The notes under the pieces were generated by a model. It worked only from the letters and a program-made list of their open reading frames with translations. It ran no database searches and was not told the origin of the DNA. A stretch of DNA of 64,000 nucleotides from Agapetus fuscipes. Taxonomy: Eukaryota; Arthropoda; Insecta; Trichoptera; Glossosomatidae. The stretch spans positions 8,432,001 to 8,496,000 of the forward strand of contig OX637338.1 in NCBI GenBank assembly GCA_951799405.1, written 5' to 3'. Numbering within the stretch: the first letter of the stretch is position 1; each line of letters begins with the position of its first letter. Shown piece after piece: positions 1-12,369 of this stretch. The translations under genes and the position numbers were made by a program.

Positions 1-210
1 AATGCGTTGCGCACATACATATACTTGTAAAATTATTTAAAATAAAGTAAATAACCATATATTAATTATTCGGTTATTTACTAACTAACAATTCGTATAA
101 CTTTTATACAAACCGATCGATAGAACAACATCATTAGGAAACACATCCTTGATTAAAATGTAAGTAGTTCATGGAAATATCTGGATATTGATGAATTTAA
201 AAAAATCTTA

Positions 211-345
211 AATCCAAGCTGCAAAGATATATATTATTTTAGATTTATATTAAACGCACTCTCACAAGCATACATGTATAAGTTCACTCAAACACATGCC
301 GAATGTGGACCTTCAATATAAAAACCCATTTTTTTTCAAATTTCA
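211..345 (-). repeat. Family A repeat, partial
   Basis: Matches the tail half of family A (CAAGCTGCAAAGATATAT, then the CACATGCC..ATGTGGACCT block). The 5' part of the unit is missing. Confidence 0.7.
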
Positions 346-1172
346 TTTTACGGAATTGTACAAATATGTTTAACGACCGTAAATCTAACCCAAAGTCAAT
401 TACATACGTTACAAAAAGTACTGCCTGAACGTCATCATTTGAGAAAACGTAGGCATAAAAAATACCTATGGAATAATAGGTACAACAGATTATCGGTTTT
501 AAAGTATAGCTAAGGTTTTGTTAACTTTGATTGTTTATTGAAAAACTAATTAATTAGTCTTGATACAAGTTTTCCTTTCACTTGAGACCAACAAATCACT
601 TTTCAATTTTAAACATTTAAAAATAACATAAACTTTTTGGGGGAATGACCTTTAGGAGAGATTATCGAACTTAAAACAATTATTAACATTTATTGATTGA
701 CGGCTACTTAAAAAAAAAGTTGGTACGTCAGATTTAACTTAAAGTTTGTACCACACAAATAGTCGTATTTATTTAAAGTATTCTGAGCGAATACAAATAA
801 CGTTTCTCTTCAACTGATCTAGCTTATTTGTTTGATGTGACGCAACTTGTAACTTCCGCACACGTATCCATACAATTATTCCACATTTTTCTGATTTTTG
901 TATGAAAAAAGTATCAAGGTATCACATGATCTCTATGGAATTCAATGTAAAGTGAGCAATGCCTTTACATTCTGAATTCTCTGTGATTGTTACTGCCTCT
1001 AGAAATAAGATTATACAAATTGTAAAATTGAATGAAATTGATTATTTTCCCTGAAATCATAACAACTATTTCCACGAACTACGAAGGCTAGGACAAAAAT
1101 AAAGTTTATAATTAAGATGAGCATTGCATCAAAGTATGATTTTCTAGAGAATTTTATTTTCCACAAGAAAGC
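346..1172. other. AT-rich stretch, nothing recognised
   Basis: No splice-bounded coding segment or repeat family that I recognise. Confidence 0.5.
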
Positions 1173-1489
1173 TCCTTGACTGATTAGTTGGTATGAGGCT
1201 GACCCCCTGTGCTGTTTTTTCTTATTATTGTTATTTATCCAATTATTTGATGAAGATGACCACTCATACTGATTAACTTGGTTCACTTTTGCCAATGCCA
1301 CCACGGTTTCAGGGAAAGGCGGCAGGTGTTACAATGTTTATGTGCATGCAAGGTGCATGTAAGTTTTTATTTTATTTGTATGCACACATGCTGAATGTGT
1401 AGGCGTGAACCTACATGGGCCTGTCTGTGGGCATGCATTTAATATGCACCTTAAATGTTAACATATCTTTGCATCTTAAATTATAGATT
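1173..1489 (+). repeat. Family A repeat with internal ~50-bp insertion/duplication
   Basis: Begins TCCTTGACTGATTAGTTGG and ends TTATAGATTC. The GACCACCC..CTG segment occurs twice (about 1199 and 1257), separated by AT-rich sequence, so this copy has a local duplication. It belongs to the subfamily with GCCAATGCCACC and a TTTGTATGCACACATGC core. Confidence 0.8.
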
Positions 1490-1682
1490 CCACATCATAG
1501 CAGTAAGAAGCATTTGCGATGTATAGCACTGAGCGGTATTTCTTTTTGTTCTGCCAAATTCCCTTGACCCATTTAACTTTGCTGAATTTTTAACAATGAA
1601 TGTGTTGGTACCTAAGCGAAAATACGCATTTTTTTTTGGTGTTTAGGGATTTGCCTTATATCTAATAATAATAATAATAATA

Positions 1683-1915
1683 ATCTTTAATCTAAGTTGT
1701 TAAGATTATTGACATTTAATGCGTACTCACAAGCAGGCAGATGTAGGTTCGCGTTTACACCTGCTGCATGTGTACATACAAAATAAGACAAACCCCGCAT
1801 GAACATAAACTTTAAAACTTCTGCCACTTTTCCTGAAACTAGGGTGGCGTTGGCAAAAGTGAACCAAGTTTTTACAGCATGGAGGGTAAGCCTCATCAAC
1901 CTATTAGTCAGGGAA
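1683..1915 (-). repeat. Family A repeat, preceded by (TAA)n
   Basis: Near full-length minus-strand copy, from TCTAAGTTG to TAGTCAGGGAA. An (ATA)n microsatellite at 1664-1684 abuts its 3' tail. Confidence 0.8.
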
Positions 1916-2159
1916 TCATATATTTATTAGAATCCAAACTCGTAGACCTTCACCTTCATTTTGTAGACCCTTTTTTTATTTATATGGATCTTAGTAATTC
2001 GATATTGACCATTTTACAATAACTCTTAAGCAATGATAGATGTTTTAGATTATTGTCAAATGTTAGAAAATATGCATGTAGTTTCATCTTAAAACATTTA
2101 TATACACGTAGGGTGATTCACAGCACGTTTGATACTTAAATGATCCATAGATCATCGTT

Positions 2160-2222
2160 TTTTTGGATGGAAATTTCACTTTAGGTGACGATTGAAACAT
2201 GGATTTGCTTTGTGTAAATAAC
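2160..2222 (+). repeat. Fragment shared with the open frame at 12289-12350
   Basis: About 62 bp ending CATGGATTTGCTTTGTGTAA align at roughly 80% with the minus strand at 12289-12350. This marks an unnamed dispersed element. Confidence 0.6.
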
Positions 2223-2683
2223 AGCGATGAAGTCAAATTTGAGGAATAAACAGGCGACATTCATCAAATACAGAGCTTGCAAAGTGTAGTGGATTCTTTC
2301 TTCAGCTGTCTCGTCTTCAGACAACTACGCCACACACGTTCCTTTGTGACTTGACATGAAGATTGAAAATGGGAAAATTGCATCCAAAAAGTAATTTCTT
2401 TATTTGTTTCCGCATACAAGTCTCCACTGAAAGTTGTGTCATGTGCACATAATATCAAGGAGCAAATCTAGTTTTACGTGGTACTCTACAGGGGAAGATA
2501 GAAGCTAAAACCGTAGCGGGTTGTATGTACTCGTAGTAATATGTAAAATGAATGTATGTGAGTGCTACAATAGGGATTGGAAAACAAGGTGAAACTAAAC
2601 CCATCAGGTATTTTGAAAAAGCAATAAAAACAACATTTTGTGCAACGTCAAAAGCTATGCAACTATATTATTATTCTTTATAA

Positions 2684-2775
2684 TAAATCTATAATCTAAG
2701 TCACAAAGATATATGAACACTTGAAATTCACATTAAATACAGGCCCTGAAACAGACACGTGTAAGTTTAGTATGC
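2684..2775 (-). repeat. Family A repeat, tail fragment
   Basis: Starts AATCTATAATCTAAG, the typical tail, and runs only to the ACACGTGTAAGTT block. Confidence 0.6.
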
Positions 2776-3227
2776 TCAAACTCTCCTTAAAATTTTTGCG
2801 TATTCATCACTTTGACATTTATGACAAATTTTTGCTAACAAAAGAAGAATCGACATGTACAGGTTGCGTCATGTTAAAAGAACGCTGAGTAGAAGTGGAG
2901 GGGGTGTGTTTGCGCATGGGTTACAGTCGCGCAAGTACCAAAAAGTCCGATACATCACCTACTGCGCAGCTTGCTGCTAGCGTTCTTTTTACGTGACGCG
3001 ACATATACAAGCATTTATTTTCAAGGCAACATAACCTATCTTACGCTCTATTTAGATTGTTTGCAAAACCCATTTCCGAAAGATAACAGTTCTTATATTT
3101 TTTCACCAACCGTTGAATGAAATAGAAATTACATAGGTCCAGAAATAAGTTCATCATAGCAATTGGATTTTTTTAAATTCCTACACAATCATTGTATATG
3201 TAGGTATTTTATAAACAGGAAACGTTG

Positions 3228-3520
3228 GGATCCAATATGGCTCAGTTGGAAGAGGTGCTCGAGTCCGAATCTCACCGAAGGTGTCAGAAATGATTTCCCG
3301 TTTCTGTGTTTATTTCAAATTCCAATATGGCAAGGTTTACCTAGCCTTCATAAGCAATGAGTACCAACTCCCTCGAAAACTGGGAAACCCCCACTTCAAC
3401 TGAAGTAGTTGACGTAAGGCTGGCCCTCTTACCTGTAAAAATAAATAGGTTCCACTCGCCACATGCGAAACCCTTCAGGGATAACGCTGCTAGAAGTTAC
3501 ACTATGTTTGTAGTTTAGTT
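3228..3520 (+). mobile_element. T1 tRNA-derived SINE, degenerate copy
   Basis: The tRNA-like head carries the A-box remnant TGGCTCAGTTGG and the B-box remnant GAGTCCGAATCTCACCGA. The body GTCAGAAATGATTTCCCG..CTTCAACTGAAGTAGTTG..GTAAGGCTGG and the end TAGTTTAGTTGCG follow. The body matches the other T1 copies closely. Confidence 0.8.
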
Positions 3521-4114
3521 GCGTTTAGTCCAGCCCCTATGCACATAGCGGTTTGTTATTACTATGACCCTGTGTACGTGCTTTACATTCCAGCAGGATC
3601 CGATGCGACTTCGCATAAATACTTTTTATTGCCAGATAGTGAAGCATGACTACTTGAAATGCAGCTGCAATTATTTTTTCAATGAAAAAAGTACATACTC
3701 GTTATGCCTTATAGACTTGTTCTATAATTTAAGGAGGTGGATACAGGAATTACAACAAATATCTATTATCGAGTGTCTGATTATGCTTCTGTCTCGATTC
3801 CCTCGACTCGATTCCCATCGACTTCCTTTTAAAATGAGGCAACAAAGTAGTTAAAAAATATATGAACAAAGTAAAAAAATATATTTAAAACTAAAGAAAC
3901 AATACGTATTTTTCCCCATTGAAACCATGCAGTCTACTTTATTATTATTTTTGCCTCATTTTAAAAGGTAAACCGATGGGAATCGAGTTATATGGAACCC
4001 TTCGCCACTACAGTCAACAGTATTTTAAGTCTGTTAATTTTCAATTCTTTGATTAACAATCGTTTAATTTTTAGATTTTTGAAAGTGAAGCATTCGTTCA
4101 CACAGTGCATTTTT

Positions 4115-4225
4115 ATTGTTAAGTGGATACCTTAGACCAGTTGTAGGTTTATGCTTACACTACAAACTCTACAAACTCGTGATCAGACGTTCATGGATTC
4201 GATTCTCGGCGGAGATCAAAATATA
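4115..4225 (+). repeat. Possible decayed B-type SINE head
   Basis: TTCATGGATTCGATTCTCGGCGGAG resembles, in short pieces, the B-box region and the following GGCGGAGCAC of family B. The A-box side is not convincing. Confidence 0.3.
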
Positions 4226-4229
4226 TAAT

Positions 4230-7200
4230 TTATTTTCCTATAATGCTCTGTTTAAAAATATGTCTTCGTTACTAGCCACAAAGGTTCATACGGCATTACA
4301 ATAACTGAGTCTGGTTAGTAAAAGAAAAGCAGTATTGAAAAAAATAATCAAATCTTCATTGTTTAATCCCTTTTTATCTCTTTATTTGTATATTCTTATA
4401 TCTTTTCTACTTTCTATATTTATACGTAAATCGTAACGGCGAAAAAGAGAGTATCTGTGTTGGAAATACAACAAAATGTCTGGCGTAGACCTACGTTATA
4501 AGCATAATAAGTAAGGATATAATTTATTTGTGTATGCTTTTGTTGTTATACAGATTAAAATTCAAATAAATTGTTATCCGAAATGTCTTAAAAATACTTC
4601 GTTTGCTAAGAATTTATTAAAAAAGTTTAACTGGATATTTGAAATTTTGAGAAAAATCTTTTGAAGAAGTTACCTACTCAATTTTAATTTAGGAAGAACA
4701 AAAATGATTTCATTGTTTCTCAATAAAAGTTTCTCAAGAAGATGTTTTTGGTGATTTAACTAAAAAAATGATACAGAATAATATAAAATGGTGTTTATTT
4801 ACTTTATGGTATTACTGTGTATTTTGTAATAGTTATTAAAGTAAGAGTTTATTCTTTGTACAATTTTATTGAACAATAATTTTAACTTGCGACGCAGATT
4901 TTAGATTGTAGAACCATATGTTATGTAACATCTACACATATGTTCAACGCTTGTATTCACATTGCAGTATTGATTTAAATTTGCATATTGAGCTACTCGA
5001 ACAAGGCATCTACACTTATGCTAATTAAAGGAACTGAGCCGTTTCATGTATTTTGTAATTGCATCGAAATTTAATTCTCCTTCTTCTTCATCTTTTAGTG
5101 CATCTTCTACAGGAGTTCCCCATAGTTATTATAATACAATTAAAACCTTCTTGGGATGATCATAAAACTCCTTAGATAAGGAGATTTTCCTATTTGACCG
5201 TCCTATTGATAAGATCTGTCATCGGAAGCGATTTCTCGCCACTAGAACAAGAGGGCCAGTTTTTGCTTGTTAGTTTTTTAAACCGACAAATGTTGGAGTT
5301 TCATGAGATAAGGAGAAAAATGAGGAATATAAATAGAAGATCAGTTACATATTATATTTCCCAGGTGAAAAGTTAGAGGTAGCCACTTCACGTAAAATTA
5401 CACAGAAATACTGAAAAAAGTTTATTGAAAAATCTCTTGAAACGTACGAGTATGTATTTCATATTGTGTTTCATACCAATGTTGTAGGTTGTTACTTTTA
5501 TTATATTTAATGTTATAATTGTACATAAATGAAAACACAACAATAGAATCATTGTTTGTTTCCATAAAAAACGTCAGAAACATTTATTGTAAATAACAGC
5601 CGCTTTTGTCTCTTATAAATACAGGGTGCCTCTTTCATGGCAGAAATTTAGGAACATAAGGCGCGGTTGGTACTTGGATCATTGGATGGGCTACTGTTTT
5701 TGATCACCATACGCCCATTATAAAAAAAATCTTTTTATTTATATATGAGAAGTAACTGTTAGAAGAGAAGTGACTACTGACAGTCGCGAAGTTGTTAAAA
5801 ATTAAATTACGTATTTTTGTAGAAAAAAAAAAGATCGGACAGAAATAGCATTTGTGAGGAAATAACACAGTGCGTCTGAAATCTGAATTATAATTTTGTT
5901 TTAGATCTTTTAGTAATCATAAATTACTTCTTTGGGTTTTTGAATTATTATAACTATGTTGTTATTCACATATATTACATGTTGTTTGTCTAATAAAAAA
6001 AAAATCTTGGGTAGGTACCTATTTGTTCAACATTAATTTATTTTGCTTGTTTTTTATTTTCTAAATATTTATCTAACAACACAATTTTAACGTAGGTACA
6101 TTTCTCACAAATATGTTCCTTGTATTTGTAATTCTAATACATAACAGGCTCTTTTACAAAAGGGTACAATCTTTTTCAAAATAACTTTTTTCATATTTCT
6201 TGGAAAAATCATTATGGGATACTCGTGTTATCTTTATTTATTTTTATAGCAATAAACATTTTGTTATTTCCCATTCTTTTTATTTTCAATTTTGTAATAA
6301 GCATTCTCAGAACTTCTATTAATACTTGTGAACAATTCATAAGCAAAAAAAACTTGTTTTAACAGGAATCAGTCTTTGAAAGTCTTTCTGAAAGTGTATA
6401 TAAATCATTCGGAGTTTTTTTTTCTATCAAATCTTGAAAGTTCTATCTCTTCGCACGTTTCGATTAATATAAATTTGTTAGCTCGTAATCCACCTGTCAG
6501 AACTTACATTGAGTGAGAAGTTGACGAGAAAATGAAGTATTGGCTTTACCATTCAACTGACAACACAAGGACCAAAGAATAAACTATTTGGAGATAGAAA
6601 ATCATGGCAACATCTCATCATCAAGAAAACTTTATATTACCACTGCATTGCGCGTAAATTACTGAAGCTGAGAGCTGAAACTAAAGGGATTAAACTATTT
6701 CAAATACTTTAAATTAAATATAGAGACCGATACACATAGATTGACGTTTGAACTCGACCGGAGTGTTTATATTAAAATATTTTAAAACTAAAACGCTTGA
6801 GGAGTACGCCAGGAAAATCTCTAAGAGATAGGGTTGAGAATGTATGGTTAAAAGACAAATGTAAGTATGTTGAAAGAGGATGTGAAAGTTGTTAATTATA
6901 TGTTAAAAATACTTTTTAACATGGGTTCATAATATCATAGATTGTTCCAGAACCGAAAGAAGGTAGCTTCATTATGTACTCACATTTTTGTTATTTAAAA
7001 TAATTCTTTGAAAAGGTCAAATATGCATTGTCAGTAAAGAACGTGCAAGAAAGAATTTGCTGATGTAATAATATTGTATTTTCTAAGTATAATACCGAAC
7101 ATTCTGAATTTATATAATTATCAATTAATTGATTTTCTCAATAATGCTTTGTAAAGAAAGAACGTGTAAGATGGAATGTGCTGATGATATATTTAAAGAA

Positions 7201-7250
7201 TTATTGTATTTTGCGAGACAATGCATGGAAGTTTTTGGATTCATATAATT
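4230..7250. other. AT-rich intergenic stretch
   Basis: No gene, splice-bounded exon or known repeat recognised in these 3 kb. Scattered poly(A/T) runs only. Confidence 0.5.
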
Positions 7251-7449
7251 ATTGTAGTCGCCCAAAAAGGAAAAAGTATATACGACTTTGTACTATAAAA
7301 GGAGGAATTAACGACTCAATAAATTAGTAGCAGCTGAGGACTGATCATCGGAGTTTCATTTCCCTTGAATCAGAGCTGGTGCTCCGGCACACAACTGGGC
7401 GAGTCTCGAGTAAGCCTAAGTTGCTGTCGTCAGAATCAAAAGGTATAAA

Positions 7450-7760
7450 ATAATGTGATGAGATGGTTTGGACATGTAGAAATAATGGATGGTGAAAGAC
7501 TTACAAAATGTATAAGCAGAGGAAATGTAAAAGGGAAAAGAGGGACGGGAAGACCAAGAAAAGTATCAATGAATCAGATTGGTGTAAGTGTGAAAGAATG
7601 GGATATACTTACAAGGTGAATGCAAAGTAAGGAAATGTATGAAAAGGTCATGGATATGAATGTATTGAAAGAGGTATGCAATGATATAAAAAATGGAGAC
7701 AAATCTGCAGAGGCTCTGGTCACCCCTAGAAGAAATACGACAGTGTTACAGTTACAGTAA
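7450..7760 (+). mobile_element. LINE 3' end (RT C-terminus remnant)
   Basis: Conceptual translation with one stop gives MRWFGHVEIMDGERL.., GKRGTGRPRK, then VKEWD and a terminal SAEALVTPRR. The RWFGHV..ERL..GRGRPRK signature is the C-terminal tail common in insect non-LTR retrotransposons. The same element ends at 45395-45715, and its tail also appears at 51590-51615, 51780-51835 and 62780-62830. Overlaps a palindromic-MITE-like fragment after 7750. Confidence 0.8.
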
Positions 7761-7855
7761 AACCAACTCTAGAGGCGCTGTTATAGTCTCCATGTATAGA
7801 TTTTTTGTAAACGCTACGCAAAGTCTTATACTACGGGTACGGTGTCGTGGAGTAT
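7752..7855 (+). repeat. Fragment of palindromic MITE family P
   Basis: CTCTAGAGGCGCTGTTATAG and TTTTTTGTAAACGCTACG match the loop and right arm of family P. The left arm is lost. Confidence 0.5.
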
Positions 7856-8883
7856 TATAATCTTGATGTTTAGTAACTCGAAAAACTCAAGCATGTCTTC
7901 ATATTTTACCTTTCTATTTGAGTAATATTAGCAAAATGTAAACATCAAAAACATGAAAGGATATTATGCCACGAAAAAAACACACGTGAAACTGTGGCAC
8001 ACTTGGTAATGCGTTGCAAATGTTGTGTATCGACAAAAAGGAATTTTCAAAATATTCTATTTATTCTGGAGAATAACATTTCCATTCCCATTACATAAAA
8101 ACATTTGATTTTAATTGCTAAATATTTTTTTTTGGGGGCGTACTTTTTTTCTGTTAAGATTTTTAATTATGGTCAATAATAAAAAAATAACTAAAATATG
8201 TGAAATTACGATGAATTTGAAGCGAAAATTGGGGGAATCGAGGCAAGCTATTTCCGCAGATTTTTACAGCTTTGTAAAGTAAGTATATACCTTTATGCCT
8301 TAAATAAAAATAACCTTTTTAGGGCTTCCGTCTTCCGGAAGAAATTTTACTTTTTCGCTCTAGAGGAGCGTAAGAAAGTCTTGTATTTGTGATATGGCAT
8401 GCCTGCGGCACTCCGAAAACCTTGTATTTCAAGCTTTACATAAACTTTTTATAGGAGAAAATCAACTGCAGCTCCTTGTTAAGGGCGTTTACTTAAAATA
8501 TTATTATTCTAAGACGGGTAATTATTGCTAATTATGTCCTATCTAAAGTATATTTATTCTGAAGCAAATCCGGTCCATAGTTGAATTAGAAAACGCTTCG
8601 CTTAAAGCCAAAAGACTTGAGTTCGATCCCCATCAAGGGTGTCAAAAATAGTTTCTTGATTACGTTTTCTTCAAGCCCAAAATCATAGTACCTGAAATTT
8701 TTTCTCACTTGTAAGAATAAATGGCAACCTGCTCTCTTGGCAACAAGCAAGCAATAAGTTGTATGTATGTGCAGCTCAGATGCGTATGCCATCATTAGGT
8801 GTCTCAAGAACGATTTGAATCGTCTCCGCGGTGTTATTCACAATTTAAAAGGATGGTGATTATTCCTTGACTGATATTAATTA

Positions 8884-9140
8884 TTCCTTGACTGATAGGT
8901 TGGTATGCGGCTGACCACCCATACTGTAAAAAATGGTTCACTTTGCCAATGTCACCCCTGCTTCAGGGAAGGTCGGCAAGAGTTGCAGGGCTTATGTTCA
9001 TTTAAGATTGGGTTTTTTATATTGTAGGTCCACATGCGGCATGTGTAAGCGCGAAATTATGCGTGTCTGCTTGTGGAAATGCATTTAATATGAATCTCAA
9101 ATGATACATATCTTTGCAGCTTAGATTTAGATTTAGTGAT
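8884..9140 (+). repeat. Family A repeat, full length
   Basis: TTCCTTGACTGATAGGTTGG to GCAGCTTAGATTTAGATTTAG. The first ~17 bp occur a second time just upstream (8861-8877), a partial tandem or an aborted duplication. Confidence 0.88.
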
Positions 9141-9780
9141 CAGAAAAGACAATAAATGGCTAGCGCAACAAGGCACTGCCTTAAGAAGCTGATGATGCTA
9201 ACAGTGTTTATGAAGTTCTTTGTAATTTCATAAAAAAATGGTCATGCTTGTTTCTATATCTTTGTCTGCAACCTTCAAAAAGTCTTTAATTTCAAATCAT
9301 CTATTTGTTTAACTACAAATATCAATAAATCCATACTTGGAAATGTAAAGTTTGTACGTCAAACTGTCAGAAACTCAAAGGAGTGATTAATTCACGTACG
9401 TAAGCTGCTTTCTAAAACGTGTCATTGTTTGAGAATGAATTGTTACAACCACTTTTGTCTCCCACCCCCAGGAACAACATAGGCACACAATGCTCACCTC
9501 ACAGATTGTTGACTTGCTCAGCTCCGTTTCCGAAACCACAGCGTTGTATTGACGCCACTGTGTAACAGGAGGCGATGTGAAATGTAGGAGAACAAATAGA
9601 TAAGCAGGCGTCTAGGATGTGTGGAACTAAACGCGTAAACTCGATTTAAACGTTAAGCAAAAAATGGACAGAAACTAAAAAAGCGTTTGTTGTGAGTATT
9701 TCAGTATACGTACATTTTCAGTACAACGCTATGTTTGAGTTTCAACACAAAATTTTATACTCGCTGTTTATTTATGAGAC
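9141..9780. other. Intergenic, nothing firm
   Basis: A short CCATACTTGGAAATGTAAAG-like piece near 9330 may be a family P end. Otherwise no feature seen. Confidence 0.4.
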
Positions 9781-9959
9781 TCAATAAATAATTAATCCAG
9801 ATATAGTTCTTATATCATCACATTGACAGACACATGGTCGAATTCTAATTTGATAAAGGTGATGTGGGGAGGAATTAGTTATATCGAAAATGACTTGGGC
9901 GAACATCCTACACAGACAAAAATACGCAATATACAGAAAAAAATATCGAAGTATATTTT

Positions 9960-10255
9960 GTTTCAACTCTCATAATAATAATACTAATACTAATAATAAT
10001 AATATCAGGCTAATTTATTTTAAATTACAAATGATAAGAGAGCGCCGTTTTTGTGTGTGTCACACCTCAAGGGCCCTCTCCGATCATGGATAAGACTTTC
10101 TAAAAAGGTGTGTCTTGAGTGCCCCGCGAAATACATCCATAGATTTGGAGATCTTCACTCCGGGTGGCAGTCTGTTCCACTGCACCGGACCCGCAACATG
10201 GAAAGCGCGGTCTCCGAAATTTGTACGAATCTGACGGCGTCATGTGTTACTTGTG
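9960..10255 (-). mobile_element. L2/CR1-like LINE 3' end with (TTA)n tail
   Basis: Minus-strand translation at 10240-10087 reads FGDRAFHVAGPVQWNRLPP, then FRGALKTHLFRKSYP and a stop. This is the classic C-terminal end of CR1/L2/Jockey-type reverse transcriptases. The 3' UTR contains CTTGAGGTGTGA and CAAAAACGGCGCTC and ends in (TTA)n at 9970-10008. The same 3' UTR blocks terminate family B SINEs. The 5' side is truncated where a family A tail begins. Confidence 0.85.
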
Positions 10256-10275
10256 TATTGTTATGATTTTACTGG

Positions 10276-10622
10276 GGCTCTAATCTAATCTAATCTAAGT
10301 TGCAAAGGTATGTAACATTAGGGAATCACATTACATGCATTCTCACGAACAGACACGTACAAGTTCGCGCTTGTGCATGCCTCATGTGAACCTACAACAT
10401 AAAAACCAAATCTCAAAAGGACATACACCCTGCAACTCCTGCCGACCTTCCCTGAAACAGGGGTGACATTGGCAAAGTGAACCATTTTCTACAGCATTGG
10501 TGGTCAGCCGCATACCAACCTATAAGTCAAGGAACATACACAAGAAATTACATTTTAGAAATAAACAAATAATTATATGGGTTAACATTAAAATCAAATA
10601 CAAAATACCAAATTCTAATTAA
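10276..10622 (-). repeat. Family A repeat, extended LINE-type copy
   Basis: Starts with (TCTAA)3, contains the full unit and continues beyond AGTCAAGGAA into the longer LINE 3' UTR (ACATACAC.AGAAATTACATT). Confidence 0.85.
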
Positions 10623-10747
10623 TTTTTTTTTTTTTTGAAAAATTAAAAAAAAAGGAACCTTGTGTCATATATGCACTGACTTTCACGCTTGTATGTAATA
10701 GTAGGTACTATTTATTGAATTTTATTTTAATATATCATTTTATGCTT

Positions 10748-10908
10748 GAAGAGTTACAGGGCTTACGTTAATTTGAGATTGGGTTTTTTATAATGTAGAT
10801 CCACATGCGGCATGTGTTAGCGCAAGCTTATACATGACTGCTTGTGGGAATGCGTTTAATATGAATCTTAAATTATATAAATCTTTGCAGTTTAGATTTA
10901 GAATAAGA
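10748..10908 (+). repeat. Family A repeat, 5'-truncated
   Basis: Starts at GAGTTACAGGGCTTACG in mid-unit and reaches GCAGTTTAGATTTAG. Confidence 0.8.
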
Positions 10909-10910
10909 TG

Positions 10911-11534
10911 CTTATTTTAAAATAATTTTTCTTACATTCGTTTCCACAAAGGCCCGTTTGTTCCACATGCCGACGCGACGTTTCATATTTCCACATAAGC
11001 AACTACATTATGTCGACATCTTTGTCTCTTAGAGAACTTGATAAAGCAATAAACCGAGAATGTATTACGTACAATAAGCACGAAAGTCGCGTTGAAACGA
11101 AGACAAATTTCTACACCATATTGTAGAAATCTTACACACAGAAGCCAGAACAGTAAAAGCTGTCATGTTTTAAATTGTGACTTCGTATGTGCAAAAACTC
11201 TCGTACAAAGAAATGATTATACTCGTTAATCCTTAAATCTTTAGAAGTAATCTTTTAAAGTTTTAAACGTCTTCTTTGATTTACCATCATGATTGTTTTT
11301 TTTTCTCAGCAGGCAAACATCAACGGCCCATGTGACTTCAGCAACTAGTAACGAACTATTGTTTTTTTTTAATATCAATTGTTTTTTTTAATGGTTATCG
11401 TGGTTTTAATACCATTAAATTTTTTGAAATATTTAAAAAAATGGACTTTCACTGTGTTAACAGATCAACACTAAAAATATAAAATATTGGTTTGCTTTTT
11501 CCCTAGCAACTGGATCGTTTGACATCCCCATTTT
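10911..11534. other. AT-rich stretch, nothing recognised
   Basis: No exon or repeat seen. Confidence 0.4.
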
Positions 11535-11850
11535 TTTGTCACGATCGATAGCTCAGTCGGCAGAGTGCTTGCATTTCATGCCGAGAGCTCGGGTTCGAGC
11601 CCCACCGAGTATGTCAGAAATGATTTACAGTTTCGCCGTTTATTTCAAACCTAAAATACAGGCAAGACTTACACAGCCTTCCCAAGAAATGCCCCTCAAG
11701 AGCTGGGAAACTCCCACTTTAACTGAAGTGTTTTGTGTAAGGCTGGCGCCTTTACGTGTACAAATAAATAGGTTTCACTTGCCAAATGCGACCTCTACGG
11801 GGAGAACACGGCAAGAGGTTGCACTGAATGTGTAGCTTAATTGCGAGTTC
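11535..11850 (+). mobile_element. T1 tRNA-derived SINE, full length
   Basis: The head contains A box TAGCTCAGTCGG and B box GGGTTCGAGCCCC in tRNA-like spacing, then GTCAGAAATGATTTACAG, the ACTTTAACTGAAGTG hairpin, GTAAGGCTGGCG and a 3' end TGTGTAGCTTAATTGCG. The head resembles a tRNA with anticodon-arm sequence TTGCATTTCATGCCGAGAG. Pol III-type internal promoter inferred. Confidence 0.9.
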
Positions 11851-11869
11851 CGTTACGGCTTAAAAAAGC

Positions 11870-11990
11870 TCATCCAGCCAGCAGCTGGTTCTTTCTTGAT
11901 AAGTTGGCGATAACTACGTCGACTGTAATAAGCGAAAGGACACTTGAGGTATGATTCACCCGAAAACAGCGCTCGTCAAATATTTTTGTG
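11870..11990 (+). repeat. Family B SINE, 3' part
   Basis: AGTTGGCGATAACTACG.. through CTTGAGGTATGATTCACCCG and AACAGCGCTC. The tRNA-like head is missing. Confidence 0.65.
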
Positions 11991-12072
11991 ATATTTATTA
12001 ATCAACTATTATCGATATATTGGATTGATGCCTTCTAGCTGATTGCTCAAGTGAGGTATAAATAATTGAACA

Positions 12073-12369
12073 TCAATTAAGCGTTCCGTTGTCGGAAACT
12101 GCCAAAGTGACGGAAAGATATTTGAGGTGCATAATATCATCAGTCATCTCAGACATTCGTGCTCTATCCTCCAGAGGCGTTATTAAATTTTGGATTTCTA
12201 AGTTCTCATGAGGTGCAATAACAATATGATAAATATTTTCGATCTGCGATACGAAGTCATGTGTGTAAAATTTATAAATACCGACGGTGTTATTTACACA
12301 CAGCAAATCCATGCCTGATCGACCACCTACAGAGAAATCTCCATTAAAAAAACTTGATCCGTAAATCAT
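12073..12369 (-). other. Open frame of 98 codons in a dispersed repeat
   Basis: An uninterrupted minus-strand frame (…NGDFSVGGRSGMDLLCVNN…, then a charged region with PLEDRARMSEMTDD). No family recognised. Part of it (12289-12350) recurs at 2160-2222, so it most likely belongs to a mobile element rather than a host gene. Confidence 0.4.

Noticed and set aside
1011..1304. 97-codon minus-strand gene
   Set aside because: Runs antisense through a family A repeat. Similar frames in other A copies (26395, 35979, 38835, 48493) are the same shadow.
7250..7445. LTR with primer-binding site (TATAAAAGG.., AGCTGGTGCTCCGGCAC)
   Set aside because: Suggestive words only. No second LTR, no TG..CA ends that I can pair, no gag/pol nearby.
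8884..9140. Pol III promoter in family A
   Set aside because: GGTTCACTTTGCC resembles a B box only in its first five bases and no A box is convincing at the expected distance.
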